Below are positions 30,773-39,597 of a DNA stretch of 44,506 bases, in pieces; the stretch's first letter is position 1; each line of letters opens with the position of its first letter. Made by a program: the position numbers and the translations under genes. The notes beneath the pieces are model-generated. The model saw only the letters and a list, made by a program, of their open reading frames with translations. It was not told the DNA's origin and did not search any database. The stretch is from an uncultured bacterium (GTDB lineage: Bacteria > Bacillota_I > Bacilli_A > Acholeplasmatales > Anaeroplasmataceae), in NCBI GenBank assembly GCA_949293265.1, contig CASFCK010000011.1, positions 1 to 44,506 of the forward strand, given 5' to 3'.

Positions 30773-31066
30773 TTAAATGTCTGTAGGAAAGTATTGAAAA
30801 ATGAAAGAATCTAAATTGTCAAGTAATATTTTTAATGAATTTTTGTATTCTTTCATAATATAATCATGAGATTTATTTAATTTATACTCTATTTCTTTAA
30901 AATTAAGAGTTTTGTTATTTTGTGGAATAAAATAAGAAATTAAAATTTGTTTTTGATTTGGTGAAATGGGTATATGATTAAGGAAGCAAATAAAAGATAA
31001 AGGATTAACATATACCCATTTCATAATTAATCTCTTAATCCATTCCAACAATGGATCATTCATCAT
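30773..31066 (-). CDS. Sigma-region-4-like HTH protein
   Basis: 97 codons with GGAGAAT upstream. Residues about 33-90 (ISPNQKQILISYF ... NFKEIEYKLNKSHDYIMKEYKNSLKILLDNL) follow the layout of sigma factor region 4: lead helix, then E-I-x-x-K-L-x-K-S helix-turn-helix and a terminal helix with K-x-L. No region 2 is present. It may act as a late transcription regulator, or on host RNA polymerase. The match is by eye only. Confidence 0.5.
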   Translation of the reverse strand: MMNDPLLEWIKRLIMKWVYVNPLSFICFLNHIPISPNQKQILISYFIPQNNKTLNFKEIEYKLNKSHDYIMKEYKNSLKILLDNLDSFIFQYFPTDI

Positions 31067-31119
31067 AATAAATTCTCCGAGATTAATTTATATTAAATAT
31101 TTTTATAATAATACTTAGT

Positions 31120-32376
31120 TTATTTTGGTAAAATTGTTAAAACTTCATATTTAGGTATATCACTAGCAACAATTGTTCCAGTTGTATATCCAGTTAATGT
31201 TAATGAATTTTTAATATTAAATCTATCAGCATACCATTCATTATTTTTATTAACTAATTTATATGCACAATATATTTGAGTAGAATTTGCTTTATATCCA
31301 ATAATAATTGCTGTTAATAAATCATTTGATAAATAACATTTCCAAAATCTGCCAGCAGGTTGTATAAATTCTGTTGGAAAATTAAAATTAATTGCTAATT
31401 CTTCAAATGTTTTTGTTTCTTTATTAAATTTAAATACAAAAATATTAGTTTCTGTTCCTACTGTTAATATTTGATTATCATTATTGTATTGTATTCTGCA
31501 AGGTTGATTTAATAATGCTAATAAATTAGTAGGTAAATTTTGTGGTTCAACTAAATTATAATTTTCATCAAATTGATAAATAATTAATGCACCTTCTTCT
31601 GTGTCTGGAATAGATGGATTAGGAGTATTACCATTTTGTGATATAATATAATGATTTTCTCCAACACCAGTAAAAAATTGTAAATTTCTTCCTGGAAAAA
31701 TATACGAAACACTTTTAATTTCTGTTGGAGATAATAAATTTGTAACATCAAATACTTTATATAATCCAGAACCATTCATAAAAATTTTTTTATTTTCTAC
31801 ATCATAAAATGCAGATTGACAAGAATTTCTATAATTATCAAAAGATAATGTAGCAAATTCCATTCCTACTTCCCAAGTAACTGGATTTACTGTGAGTAAT
31901 GAATAAGCTGAAGAACTTTTATTTTTAATAACAACATCTTGACCTAAATAATATCCATCAACTTCAATATTTTGTTCTTGTTGTATAATATTTGATTTAC
32001 TAGTATAAACAGAATCAATAGTAAAAGTTATTCCATCAATAATTCTTAAAAAATTTTTACTATTTCTATATTGTAATGTATTATTTATCCAAGAATTTGT
32101 TTCTAAATTATATACTAGTTCATTACAATAACTACCTTGTATTACTATTATATCATCATTTGTTATAAAATTGGGAAAAATTTTATTACTACTATTATCA
32201 TGTTCAAAAACAGAATAGTTTTGTGTATCAATATTTCTTTTATTTAACCAAACTTTTTGATTTTTTATTAAATCTTGTCCAGTATTATTAATAGCATAAA
32301 CTAAATCTCCACCACTTGGTGATTCAATATTTATTGTTGCATTTGTACTTCCATATTCGTATCTAACATTACTCAT
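31120..32376 (-). CDS. Receptor-binding tail protein, beta-propeller-like
   Basis: 418 codons. The N-terminus and the C-terminal segment (GYTTGTIVASDIPKYEVLTILP) resemble short repeated motifs of phage tail proteins. The central part has several VYDxExNKIFMNGSG/LxVG-type blade-like segments separated by NNxIxxVGT strands, as in a beta-propeller. It overlaps the preceding fibre gene by 8 nt. Probably the host-binding tip. Confidence 0.65.
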   Translation of the reverse strand: MSNVRYEYGSTNATINIESPSGGDLVYAINNTGQDLIKNQKVWLNKRNIDTQNYSVFEHDNSSNKIFPNFITNDDIIVIQGSYCNELVYNLETNSWINNTLQYRNSKNFLRIIDGITFTIDSVYTSKSNIIQQEQNIEVDGYYLGQDVVIKNKSSSAYSLLTVNPVTWEVGMEFATLSFDNYRNSCQSAFYDVENKKIFMNGSGLYKVFDVTNLLSPTEIKSVSYIFPGRNLQFFTGVGENHYIISQNGNTPNPSIPDTEEGALIIYQFDENYNLVEPQNLPTNLLALLNQPCRIQYNNDNQILTVGTETNIFVFKFNKETKTFEELAINFNFPTEFIQPAGRFWKCYLSNDLLTAIIIGYKANSTQIYCAYKLVNKNNEWYADRFNIKNSLTLTGYTTGTIVASDIPKYEVLTILPK

Positions 32377-33277
32377 TTATATATTCCTTATAATATAAAG
32401 TTACATTAGGAACAAAAATTCTATCACTATTTGGAATTTCTTTTGCAAAAATTAAAACATTTACTGTTTGTATTATATCTGCATCAACAATAACACAATA
32501 ACAATATGGAGCATAATTACCAGATGCTATTTGTTCTGCATTAAAAATTACAAAACATGAAAAAGGATTATTATATTTATAATCTATATAAGTACAATCA
32601 AAAGATGTTACTAATGCTTGATATGGATATTGTGATTTTATATCATTATATTCAGTTTCTACCCATAATTCTTTAACAATTTCTAAATTATTTTTAATTA
32701 ATGGATAATTTTTTACAAAATCTGCTTCATTTTTACATTCATTTTTATAATTTTCAGCAGAAGTTGCAGAACTTTGTGCATTTTGTTCACTTTGTTTAGC
32801 ATTATTTGCATAACTTAATGCATTTTGTTCATGTAATCCTGCTTGTTGATTACTTATTTCAGCATTTTGTGCAGAAGTTTGTGCACTTTCTGAATAATTT
32901 TTACTTTCTTGTGCATATTTATAAGAATCATTAGCATCTAAATATATTTTATAATATGAAGAATGTTCACTATAATATAAATCAAATGTAGTATCTGTAG
33001 TAGTATGCTGTTCAATTACTTCAAAAATTCTACCAACATGTTCACTATTTGCATCATTAATAAATACTTTATCCCCAACTTCATATAAAGTATTAACTGT
33101 CCATGCACCTTTATAATTAGCTATTGAATAAATATAATTAAATAATGCATCTATTGATCTAAAATTTTCTTCAATATAATCATGCCAAGTAGCAATATCA
33201 AAATATGGAATATTAAATCCATAATAAGGAGTTTTAGCTTTTAAACTTCCTAAACTATTTTCACTAATATCATTCAT
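32369..33277 (-). CDS. Tail fibre with Ala/Gln/Ser neck repeats
   Basis: 302 codons. An N-terminal tail-attachment region (SLKAKTPYYGFNIPYFDIATWHDYIEENFRSID) is followed by a small carbohydrate-binding-like segment (KGAWTVNTLYEVGDKVF) and a coiled coil with repeated A-x-x-S-x-x-N-A/Q heptads near residues 135-185. A beta-rich C-terminal domain finishes it. A typical podovirus fibre or adaptor. It overlaps the tail tube B gene by 4 nt. Confidence 0.7.
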   Translation of the reverse strand: MNDISENSLGSLKAKTPYYGFNIPYFDIATWHDYIEENFRSIDALFNYIYSIANYKGAWTVNTLYEVGDKVFINDANSEHVGRIFEVIEQHTTTDTTFDLYYSEHSSYYKIYLDANDSYKYAQESKNYSESAQTSAQNAEISNQQAGLHEQNALSYANNAKQSEQNAQSSATSAENYKNECKNEADFVKNYPLIKNNLEIVKELWVETEYNDIKSQYPYQALVTSFDCTYIDYKYNNPFSCFVIFNAEQIASGNYAPYCYCVIVDADIIQTVNVLIFAKEIPNSDRIFVPNVTLYYKEYINE

Positions 33278-35850
33278 CGTCTAATATTCCCCATTTGATA
33301 ATATAAAGTTATACTATTAATATTTAATTTATATTTACTTGCACCATGTAATCTAAATTTTGCTATTTTAAATTTAGTAGTCCAAGCAAATAATAATTCA
33401 TTATTAGTAATTCTTCCACCACCATAATTTTGTTTACCATTTCCCCAACCATTACTATCACCAGCTAAAAAATTCATAGTAAGTTGTGGATCTAGTTTAT
33501 TATAGTAATTATTATAATAAATATAGTCTATAAAAAAGTCAATATTAAATTCAGAATTACCAGTAGATGATATAGCTAAATATCTAGAATGTTTAGTTGC
33601 AGATCTATCTCCAAAATCTGCCCATGGAAATTCCCAATCAAATTCAATTTCTTTACCACTTGGTTCATTATCTGTTACTGGATAATCAGGATCATCAACA
33701 TAATCTGCATAAATAGGATTATTTATACTACCTAATAAATAAATTTTTGTTTTATTTATTAAATAAACATCATTTAATGCAGAAGTACAACCACATTGAA
33801 AATTCCAACCAGTAAATTTACTCCATGCACCACTAGTTGCAGATTGTTTATTGTTATTATTTATAGTATAAGCATAACAAATGTATTCAGTTATATCATC
33901 ATATTCATCATTATTAGGAATAAATAATAAATATTGATTTTCTTTTGGATTATTTACAGAAAATATTTTATCTTCTACAGTTTTTTCTTTTAATCCTATA
34001 AAACTTGAATATAATTCTGGAGCAATTAAATTACTAATTCGTCCTGGCATAATTGTTGAATAAATACCAGTACGTTTAAATAATGGAACACCACTATAAT
34101 CTAAACAAATTAATTCAGTATTAATAGATGCATAACTTCTATTACAAATACAACCATTATTATCAATTACATCTTCAAACTGTGGAGTATGTACTTGTCT
34201 AGTTGTACCTTCTTCTTCATCAACTACCAATTCTGTATAATTTCCTAATACACCAAATACACTAACTTCATCAAATCCAACAACTAATCTATCTCTATAA
34301 CGAGAAAGTCCTTTAATAATTTGTTTATTTGATGAAATTGTTGTACCTAATCTTAATTCAACAGCATCATTTGATAAATCATCTTGATCACCTGAATAAA
34401 ATGTACCAATAGCATCTTTTGATGATATAGAAATTTTATCTTCTAAATAAATTCCTTCTGTTTCATCAAAAATATTTCCACAAACTAAATAATGATTAAA
34501 AGCTATTGCATATTTTGCAATAGGTACAAATGCATTTGATCCAGTACCTTCATCATATAAAAAATTACATGGAATTTGATTATTTAAATCAATAGCTAAT
34601 GGTTTATCTACACCATTCCATGCAGTAAGTATTCCATTAAATACAGTAAAACATACAGAAGTTGTATCATGCCAACCATTTATATCTTGTTCTGGATTAA
34701 CTGTTTTAGCAATTAAATCATTCCAAATAATTATTGCATTCATTTGGCCATCAACAGCTACAACTTCTCCAATATCAGATACTAAAATTAATTTATCAAT
34801 ATAATAAGTTACATTAATTATTCTATTTCCTTTAATATTTCTATTATCATGTTTAACATATAACTTATTTTGATTTTTTAATTCATCTGGAATATTATTT
34901 ATAATTAAATATTTCTTTTTATCTGAACCTTCACCCTCAATAACAACTTCTGAAATAGTTTGTGTATATTTAGTACCACTATAATCTTCATTTAAATAAA
35001 TATCTATAGTATGTCCAGCTATTAAATCACTATTTTCATTAACTAAAATCTTTAGTGAATCAACTTTTGAATAATAAGCATTATTATTTAATTCACCACT
35101 TGATGCTCTATTAAATTTTTCATCAACTAAATTATAAATAATCTTATCACCATTAAACCATTCATCAGATTTATTTAATTCTGCATCACTAATATCAATA
35201 GTTATTGTATTTTTATCTCTAAAATATGTTAAATTAGATGAATTATTATTAACACTTGTAATAGTAAATTTTTTATTTAATAAATTTTCAGATAAAGTTT
35301 CTGGACTTGTTATAATTATTTTATCATTTTTAACAATTTGATGATAAATAGGTTTACTTAATTGTATATCTTTACTATCATTTATAAATAATAAAGTACA
35401 TTCATAAGTTTCTGACCAAGTTTTATCTGTAGAATTATAAACTTGATAACCAATTATATCACCTTGTTCAGTTAAACTAAAAACATTTTCAATAACTATT
35501 GTAGAAGTTGAATAACTTTTAATTAAAGTATCTGTAGATGTTTGTCCGTCCTCATGAACTAATCTAATTGATGAATTTCTATTTACATCAAAACTTTTAT
35601 CATATAATAAAGTTAAATAATATTTAGAATTTGTTTCAACATTTTCAAAAGTTTCTTCAACTATATCATAAGTTTTAATATCTTTTAAGAATTGTGTACC
35701 ATATCTTTTAGCTTTTGTACCATTAATGTTATTAAACATGTTTATTTCTACTTTAGAAAACCTAGTATCCATGTTTAAATCATCATTAACTACATTCAAT
35801 CCACCATCAAATTCTCTAACTGTTGTAGTTCTTAAATCTTTAAATGCCAT
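33274..35850 (-). CDS. Tail tubular protein B-like (gp12-like nozzle)
   Basis: 858 residues from ATG 35850 (GGAGATAGTT upstream). The start DLRTTTVREFDGGLNVVNDDLNM and the long beta-rich body of propeller-like repeats are typical of T7 gp12-type tail nozzle proteins. It follows the gp11-like gene directly in expression order, as in other podoviruses, and ends at the fibre gene. Size is near the T7 gp12 length (about 800). Confidence 0.75.
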   Translation of the reverse strand: MAFKDLRTTTVREFDGGLNVVNDDLNMDTRFSKVEINMFNNINGTKAKRYGTQFLKDIKTYDIVEETFENVETNSKYYLTLLYDKSFDVNRNSSIRLVHEDGQTSTDTLIKSYSTSTIVIENVFSLTEQGDIIGYQVYNSTDKTWSETYECTLLFINDSKDIQLSKPIYHQIVKNDKIIITSPETLSENLLNKKFTITSVNNNSSNLTYFRDKNTITIDISDAELNKSDEWFNGDKIIYNLVDEKFNRASSGELNNNAYYSKVDSLKILVNENSDLIAGHTIDIYLNEDYSGTKYTQTISEVVIEGEGSDKKKYLIINNIPDELKNQNKLYVKHDNRNIKGNRIINVTYYIDKLILVSDIGEVVAVDGQMNAIIIWNDLIAKTVNPEQDINGWHDTTSVCFTVFNGILTAWNGVDKPLAIDLNNQIPCNFLYDEGTGSNAFVPIAKYAIAFNHYLVCGNIFDETEGIYLEDKISISSKDAIGTFYSGDQDDLSNDAVELRLGTTISSNKQIIKGLSRYRDRLVVGFDEVSVFGVLGNYTELVVDEEEGTTRQVHTPQFEDVIDNNGCICNRSYASINTELICLDYSGVPLFKRTGIYSTIMPGRISNLIAPELYSSFIGLKEKTVEDKIFSVNNPKENQYLLFIPNNDEYDDITEYICYAYTINNNNKQSATSGAWSKFTGWNFQCGCTSALNDVYLINKTKIYLLGSINNPIYADYVDDPDYPVTDNEPSGKEIEFDWEFPWADFGDRSATKHSRYLAISSTGNSEFNIDFFIDYIYYNNYYNKLDPQLTMNFLAGDSNGWGNGKQNYGGGRITNNELLFAWTTKFKIAKFRLHGASKYKLNINSITLYYQMGNIRR

Positions 35851-35852
35851 AA

Positions 35853-36509
35853 CTATCTCCAATCATCTAATGGATAAAATGCTTCCTCATCATTATAATT
35901 AATATCCATATTATTTTCAATAGTTAATAAAGAATTATACCTATTTTCATAAAGTTGTTTATATTTTTCTACTTGTAAAGATGAATTACCATCATCACAA
36001 CAATAATCCCAACAAACTTTATATACTAATAAATTACTATCAAATGGAATAATTGTATCAGGATTAAATTCAACTGGTCTAGTTTTTGCTCTAACATATA
36101 TCACACCAGTTGCATTAAATGGAATAATTTGAAAAATTTTCTTATCAATCGTTGTACTTTTATAATAAGCAGGAGTATTTCCTTTAATTAAAAATGGATT
36201 TGTTGTATCATGTAATCTTTTTAATGAATATTTTGGATTATTTTCTGTAGTTATACATTCAATATCATTAAAATTTTTTATATATTTAGAAACATCTTCA
36301 CCAACTACACCATTTTCACCAGCTAATGTAAATTTATACCAATCAGTTAAGTGATTCCAATATCTTTGATCATAAATATCAATAAAAGTTCTAATAATTT
36401 TATCAGCAATTCTATCTTCTGCATACTTTTGAGTACCAGTTCCTCTATACATTGATAATTCTGTTATAACTTCTTGAGTTAGTTGTGATAAAGTTTTATA
36501 ATTACTCAT
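35853..36509 (-). CDS. Tail tubular protein A-like (gp11-like adaptor)
   Basis: 218 residues; ATG 36509 is chosen because AAGGAGT (36522-36516) precedes it. The sequence TLSQLTQEVITELSMYRGTGTQKYAEDRIADKIIRTFIDIYDQRYW and the length fit the gp11-like adaptor that joins portal and tail nozzle. It is preceded by a strong 15-bp hairpin whose loop can pair with this ribosome binding site. Confidence 0.7.
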   Translation of the reverse strand: MSNYKTLSQLTQEVITELSMYRGTGTQKYAEDRIADKIIRTFIDIYDQRYWNHLTDWYKFTLAGENGVVGEDVSKYIKNFNDIECITTENNPKYSLKRLHDTTNPFLIKGNTPAYYKSTTIDKKIFQIIPFNATGVIYVRAKTRPVEFNPDTIIPFDSNLLVYKVCWDYCCDDGNSSLQVEKYKQLYENRYNSLLTIENNMDINYNDEEAFYPLDDWR

Positions 36510-36525
36510 AAAATTACTCCTTGAT

Positions 36526-36575
36526 TGAGTGTGCAATAATCTAAGGAGAACCTAAAAATAATTATTGCACACTCA
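36526..36575 (-). promoter_or_regulatory. 15-bp hairpin with anti-Shine-Dalgarno loop
   Basis: TGAGTGTGCAATAAT (36526-36540) and its exact complement at 36561-36575 enclose a 20-nt loop. It begins 9 nt after the stop of the head protein gene. On the - strand the loop carries CTCCTT (36547-36542), complementary to the AAGGAG (36522-36517) of the next gene. It may lower translation of the tail gene, terminate or protect the capsid-side mRNA. Confidence 0.7.
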
Positions 36576-36584
36576 TTTTATTTA

Positions 36585-37211
36585 TTATACTGGAACAGCT
36601 GGATTACCATACAATCCACCAACAAGTTCTCCTTCAACAGTTACTACAGAATTATCTGCAATACCAACAAATTCAAACTTATCACCAGCACTTGCACCAG
36701 TAAGTGTAATAACACCACGAGATGCTTTAGTACCATTTTCATTTTTAGTAACAACTGGTGCAGTAAGTGTAGGAATAGATGAAACATCTGTACCATTTTT
36801 CTTAACAGCCAACAATTTAGTCATCTTAAATTGTGGAAATACTTTTGTTAAATCTTCTTTAACTGTAACAGTACCAGTAGCTACTTTAATTTTTGTAATA
36901 TATTTAAATGGAACTGCAATAACTGATGCAGAATTTGTAATTGATTGTGATTTAACTGTAATAGGTTGACCAAGATAATCAAATCCTTCAATATCAATCG
37001 TAGTAGATGCTTCACTAGCTTGAACATTCAAACCACAACCAAACTCTGGACCAACTTCATAAGGAGATTCACCAAAATCTTTTTCAGCTACTCCAGTTAT
37101 AATTGTATTATTACTTGCAACATAACTAAATTTGCAAATATCATTACAAATGTTTGCACTAAATTCAGCTTTTGATGCATATTTATTCGTAACAATAGGA
37201 TATTCACTCAT
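36585..37211 (-). CDS. Head decoration or minor structural protein
   Basis: 208 codons with AAGGAAT upstream. Almost all beta, with a C-terminal Ig-like domain (VITLTGASAGDKFEFVGI ... VTVEGELVGG). It lies just behind the major capsid gene and before the adaptor, as decoration or head-completion proteins do. Better G+C content and a strong hairpin after it suggest high expression. Confidence 0.6.
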   Translation of the reverse strand: MSEYPIVTNKYASKAEFSANICNDICKFSYVASNNTIITGVAEKDFGESPYEVGPEFGCGLNVQASEASTTIDIEGFDYLGQPITVKSQSITNSASVIAVPFKYITKIKVATGTVTVKEDLTKVFPQFKMTKLLAVKKNGTDVSSIPTLTAPVVTKNENGTKASRGVITLTGASAGDKFEFVGIADNSVVTVEGELVGGLYGNPAVPV

Positions 37212-37227
37212 GTTTTTATTCCTTATT

Positions 37228-37536
37228 CTAACTAATTATTACTTGTGTTTGTGTAATTTTAGGAGAATCTAAATTATTTTCAGTATTATTATTCACCTGT
37301 TCAGAATTATTTTCAACATTTTTCTTTTCTTTTACATATTCTGGTACATCACCAATAATATTATACTTAGAAAAGTCTTTTCTATTAACAACAAATGAAT
37401 TATTATTCAAAGTTGTTACTAAATACATATCTTCTTGTTTAACTTCTGTAACAATTCTTTTACCTTTTTTATCAAAACTAATTACTTGTTTAGTTATTCC
37501 ATAATAAGGTTTAATACTTTTAATATTTTGTGTCAT
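37228..37536 (-). CDS. Small head-region protein
   Basis: 102 codons with AAGGAG upstream. Basic N-terminal part with beta strands and an acidic, Asn-rich C-terminal tail. It starts 22 nt after the capsid gene, whose stop lies in a 7-bp palindrome (AACTAAATTTTAGTT, 37550-37564). Possibly a head-stabilising or capsid-associated protein. Confidence 0.6.
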   Translation of the reverse strand: MTQNIKSIKPYYGITKQVISFDKKGKRIVTEVKQEDMYLVTTLNNNSFVVNRKDFSKYNIIGDVPEYVKEKKNVENNSEQVNNNTENNLDSPKITQTQVIIS

Positions 37537-37558
37537 TTAGATTCTCCTTAACTAAATT

Positions 37559-38518
37559 TTAGTTATTAATTACACATTGTGTTCTGTTAGCTTTCCACAA
37601 ACACATCTGACCTTGCCATACAATACGACGACCAACTGCATCATTTTGCCATGGAGCAGATAATTCTTTAACTTTCATATTAACATGTTTCAATACATGC
37701 ATACGAAGATAAGTTGTGTTCAAGAAATATGCTTTGTCTGCATCACAATCTTCATCATAAATAATTGTAATGCCACCATAAGTTACACCATCAAAACCAA
37801 GATCGTACATCTTTTTACCAGCAAATGTACCATTAGCTAAAATAGAAATTTTTTCTCTAATAGTTTTACGATACATTTTATAAATATTACGACCACAAAG
37901 AATTAAATCAGGTTTACCATCTTTTCCTTGTTTCATATCAAGCAAAATATCATCAAATTCATCTTCAATATTATCTGTTGACAATGAACCATCATAATTT
38001 CTTGCCATTGTTCTCCATTGTGGTTCAACTGCTCTATCAATTCCACCGAGTACACCAACATTTGGATTATCAGGAACAAGTAATGCTAAACCATTTGGAT
38101 CTTTACCAGAACCAGCACCATACAAATATTTTTGGAATTTTTCTTTCATAGATTCTTCCAATACTTGCATTTTACCTTTAAGAATTTTAAAGATTTCAGT
38201 TTCACCTTGGTTTTCATCTACTTCTTGATCAGAAATAATTACAGTACCAGCAACACGAGCCCAACCATATCTAACAGTATCAAATTCGTTGGTTTCATTT
38301 ACTGGTAAAGTATCATAATATGAATAAGAAGTTACATTCGGATTTCGTCCAGTAATCAATGGGTTAGAAATTTCTCTACCACCACTTTCATACTCAACTT
38401 TTTTATTAGCCATAGCATATGCATAAAAAGCATTAGCTTTAATTGCAGCAAACATTAACTTTTTTCTAGATTTTTCTAATGTAGCATGCAAAACAGTTTC
38501 AATCGTAGGACTTCCCAT
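37559..38518 (-). CDS. Major capsid protein
   Basis: 319 codons with GGAG upstream. An N-terminal helical arm (TLEKSRKKLMFAAIKANAFYA), then RYGWARVAGTVIISDQEVDENQGETEIFKIL, which is an E-loop/HK97-like pattern of P22/N4-type major capsid proteins, and a P-domain with DEFDDILLDMKQGKDGKPDLI. Codon use is richer in G and C than the flanking genes, as expected for the most highly expressed gene. It directly follows the scaffold gene. Confidence 0.85.
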   Translation of the reverse strand: MGSPTIETVLHATLEKSRKKLMFAAIKANAFYAYAMANKKVEYESGGREISNPLITGRNPNVTSYSYYDTLPVNETNEFDTVRYGWARVAGTVIISDQEVDENQGETEIFKILKGKMQVLEESMKEKFQKYLYGAGSGKDPNGLALLVPDNPNVGVLGGIDRAVEPQWRTMARNYDGSLSTDNIEDEFDDILLDMKQGKDGKPDLILCGRNIYKMYRKTIREKISILANGTFAGKKMYDLGFDGVTYGGITIIYDEDCDADKAYFLNTTYLRMHVLKHVNMKVKELSAPWQNDAVGRRIVWQGQMCLWKANRTQCVINN

Positions 38519-38540
38519 TTTAATACTCCATAAATAAAAA

Positions 38541-39575
38541 TTATTTTTTAATTTGTTTTAATACATCTTTAATTATATTATCATAACTATCATTAGCTTT
38601 TGCTATAGATGAAGTTATCGGTACACTTTTTATATTTTGATTTACATTAATACCATTAAAAGTTTTCTTATTTTGTTGCTTTTGTTTCATAATCTCCGCT
38701 AATGGGGTATCAAAATGATAATTATTTTCTAAATAATAATTCTTTAATTGATAATATATTTCACCTAATGATCTATTTGGATTTTTTCTATATAAAAACG
38801 CTATTTCGTTTATATGATTTTTAGCATCAGGATAATTATTTATAAATTCATTATAAACTTTTTGTGCTTTTTGTTTAGCTACAATCTGTTTTTGTTGAAT
38901 TTCTCTTTCTTGAATGAAAGGTTGTAGTTTTTGATCCAACATTGTATTAATAGCTTGCATATCTATTGATGAAGAATCTTTATTATCAATGTTAATACCA
39001 TAACTTTTAGCTTGTGTCAATAAAAATTTAATAGTATCAGCAGGAGATTTCTTCCAATTTTTAATTAATTGAATACCTAATGATAAATCTTGTGAAGTTA
39101 AATCATCAGCTTGCATAGATTTAAACACTTCATTGTATGCATTAACTTTACTTGCTAAATTATCATACTCTTGTTTAATTTTTGGTAAAATTTCTGAATT
39201 AAATCTATCTCTTTCTCTTTTTAATCTAACATTTTCTTCATAAAATCTACGTTCAGCACCAGCTTTAGCAATAATATTACCATTACTATCAACTAAATCT
39301 TGGGAATTATTATTTCCTTTTGATTTATTTGATTGTTGTTTTGCATTTTGTTTATCATTATTGACTTCATTATTAGATTTATTATCTGTTTTTGTTTCCG
39401 TTTCTTGTCCACTTGACATAATATCTTCAAGTGTTTCAAGTGTTTCTTCTTTGCTTTCTTCTTCATCATCATTATTATTATTAAAAATATCTAAATCATT
39501 TTCATCATTATTATCTTCTGTATCAATAACTGAATCAAAATCTTTATCTAAATCATCAAATGTATTATCATTCAT
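38541..39575 (-). CDS. Scaffolding protein
   Basis: 344 residues from ATG 39575 (AAGGAGAAT upstream). A strongly acidic N-terminal third (about residues 1-60, many Asp, Glu and Asn), a Gln/Asn/Lys stretch and a long coiled coil with a basic C-terminus are the standard features of phage scaffolds. It sits between portal and capsid genes. Confidence 0.8.
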   Translation of the reverse strand: MNDNTFDDLDKDFDSVIDTEDNNDENDLDIFNNNNDDEEESKEETLETLEDIMSSGQETETKTDNKSNNEVNNDKQNAKQQSNKSKGNNNSQDLVDSNGNIIAKAGAERRFYEENVRLKRERDRFNSEILPKIKQEYDNLASKVNAYNEVFKSMQADDLTSQDLSLGIQLIKNWKKSPADTIKFLLTQAKSYGINIDNKDSSSIDMQAINTMLDQKLQPFIQEREIQQKQIVAKQKAQKVYNEFINNYPDAKNHINEIAFLYRKNPNRSLGEIYYQLKNYYLENNYHFDTPLAEIMKQKQQNKKTFNGINVNQNIKSVPITSSIAKANDSYDNIIKDVLKQIKK

Positions 39576-39597
39576 AATAAAATTCTCCTTAATTTCT

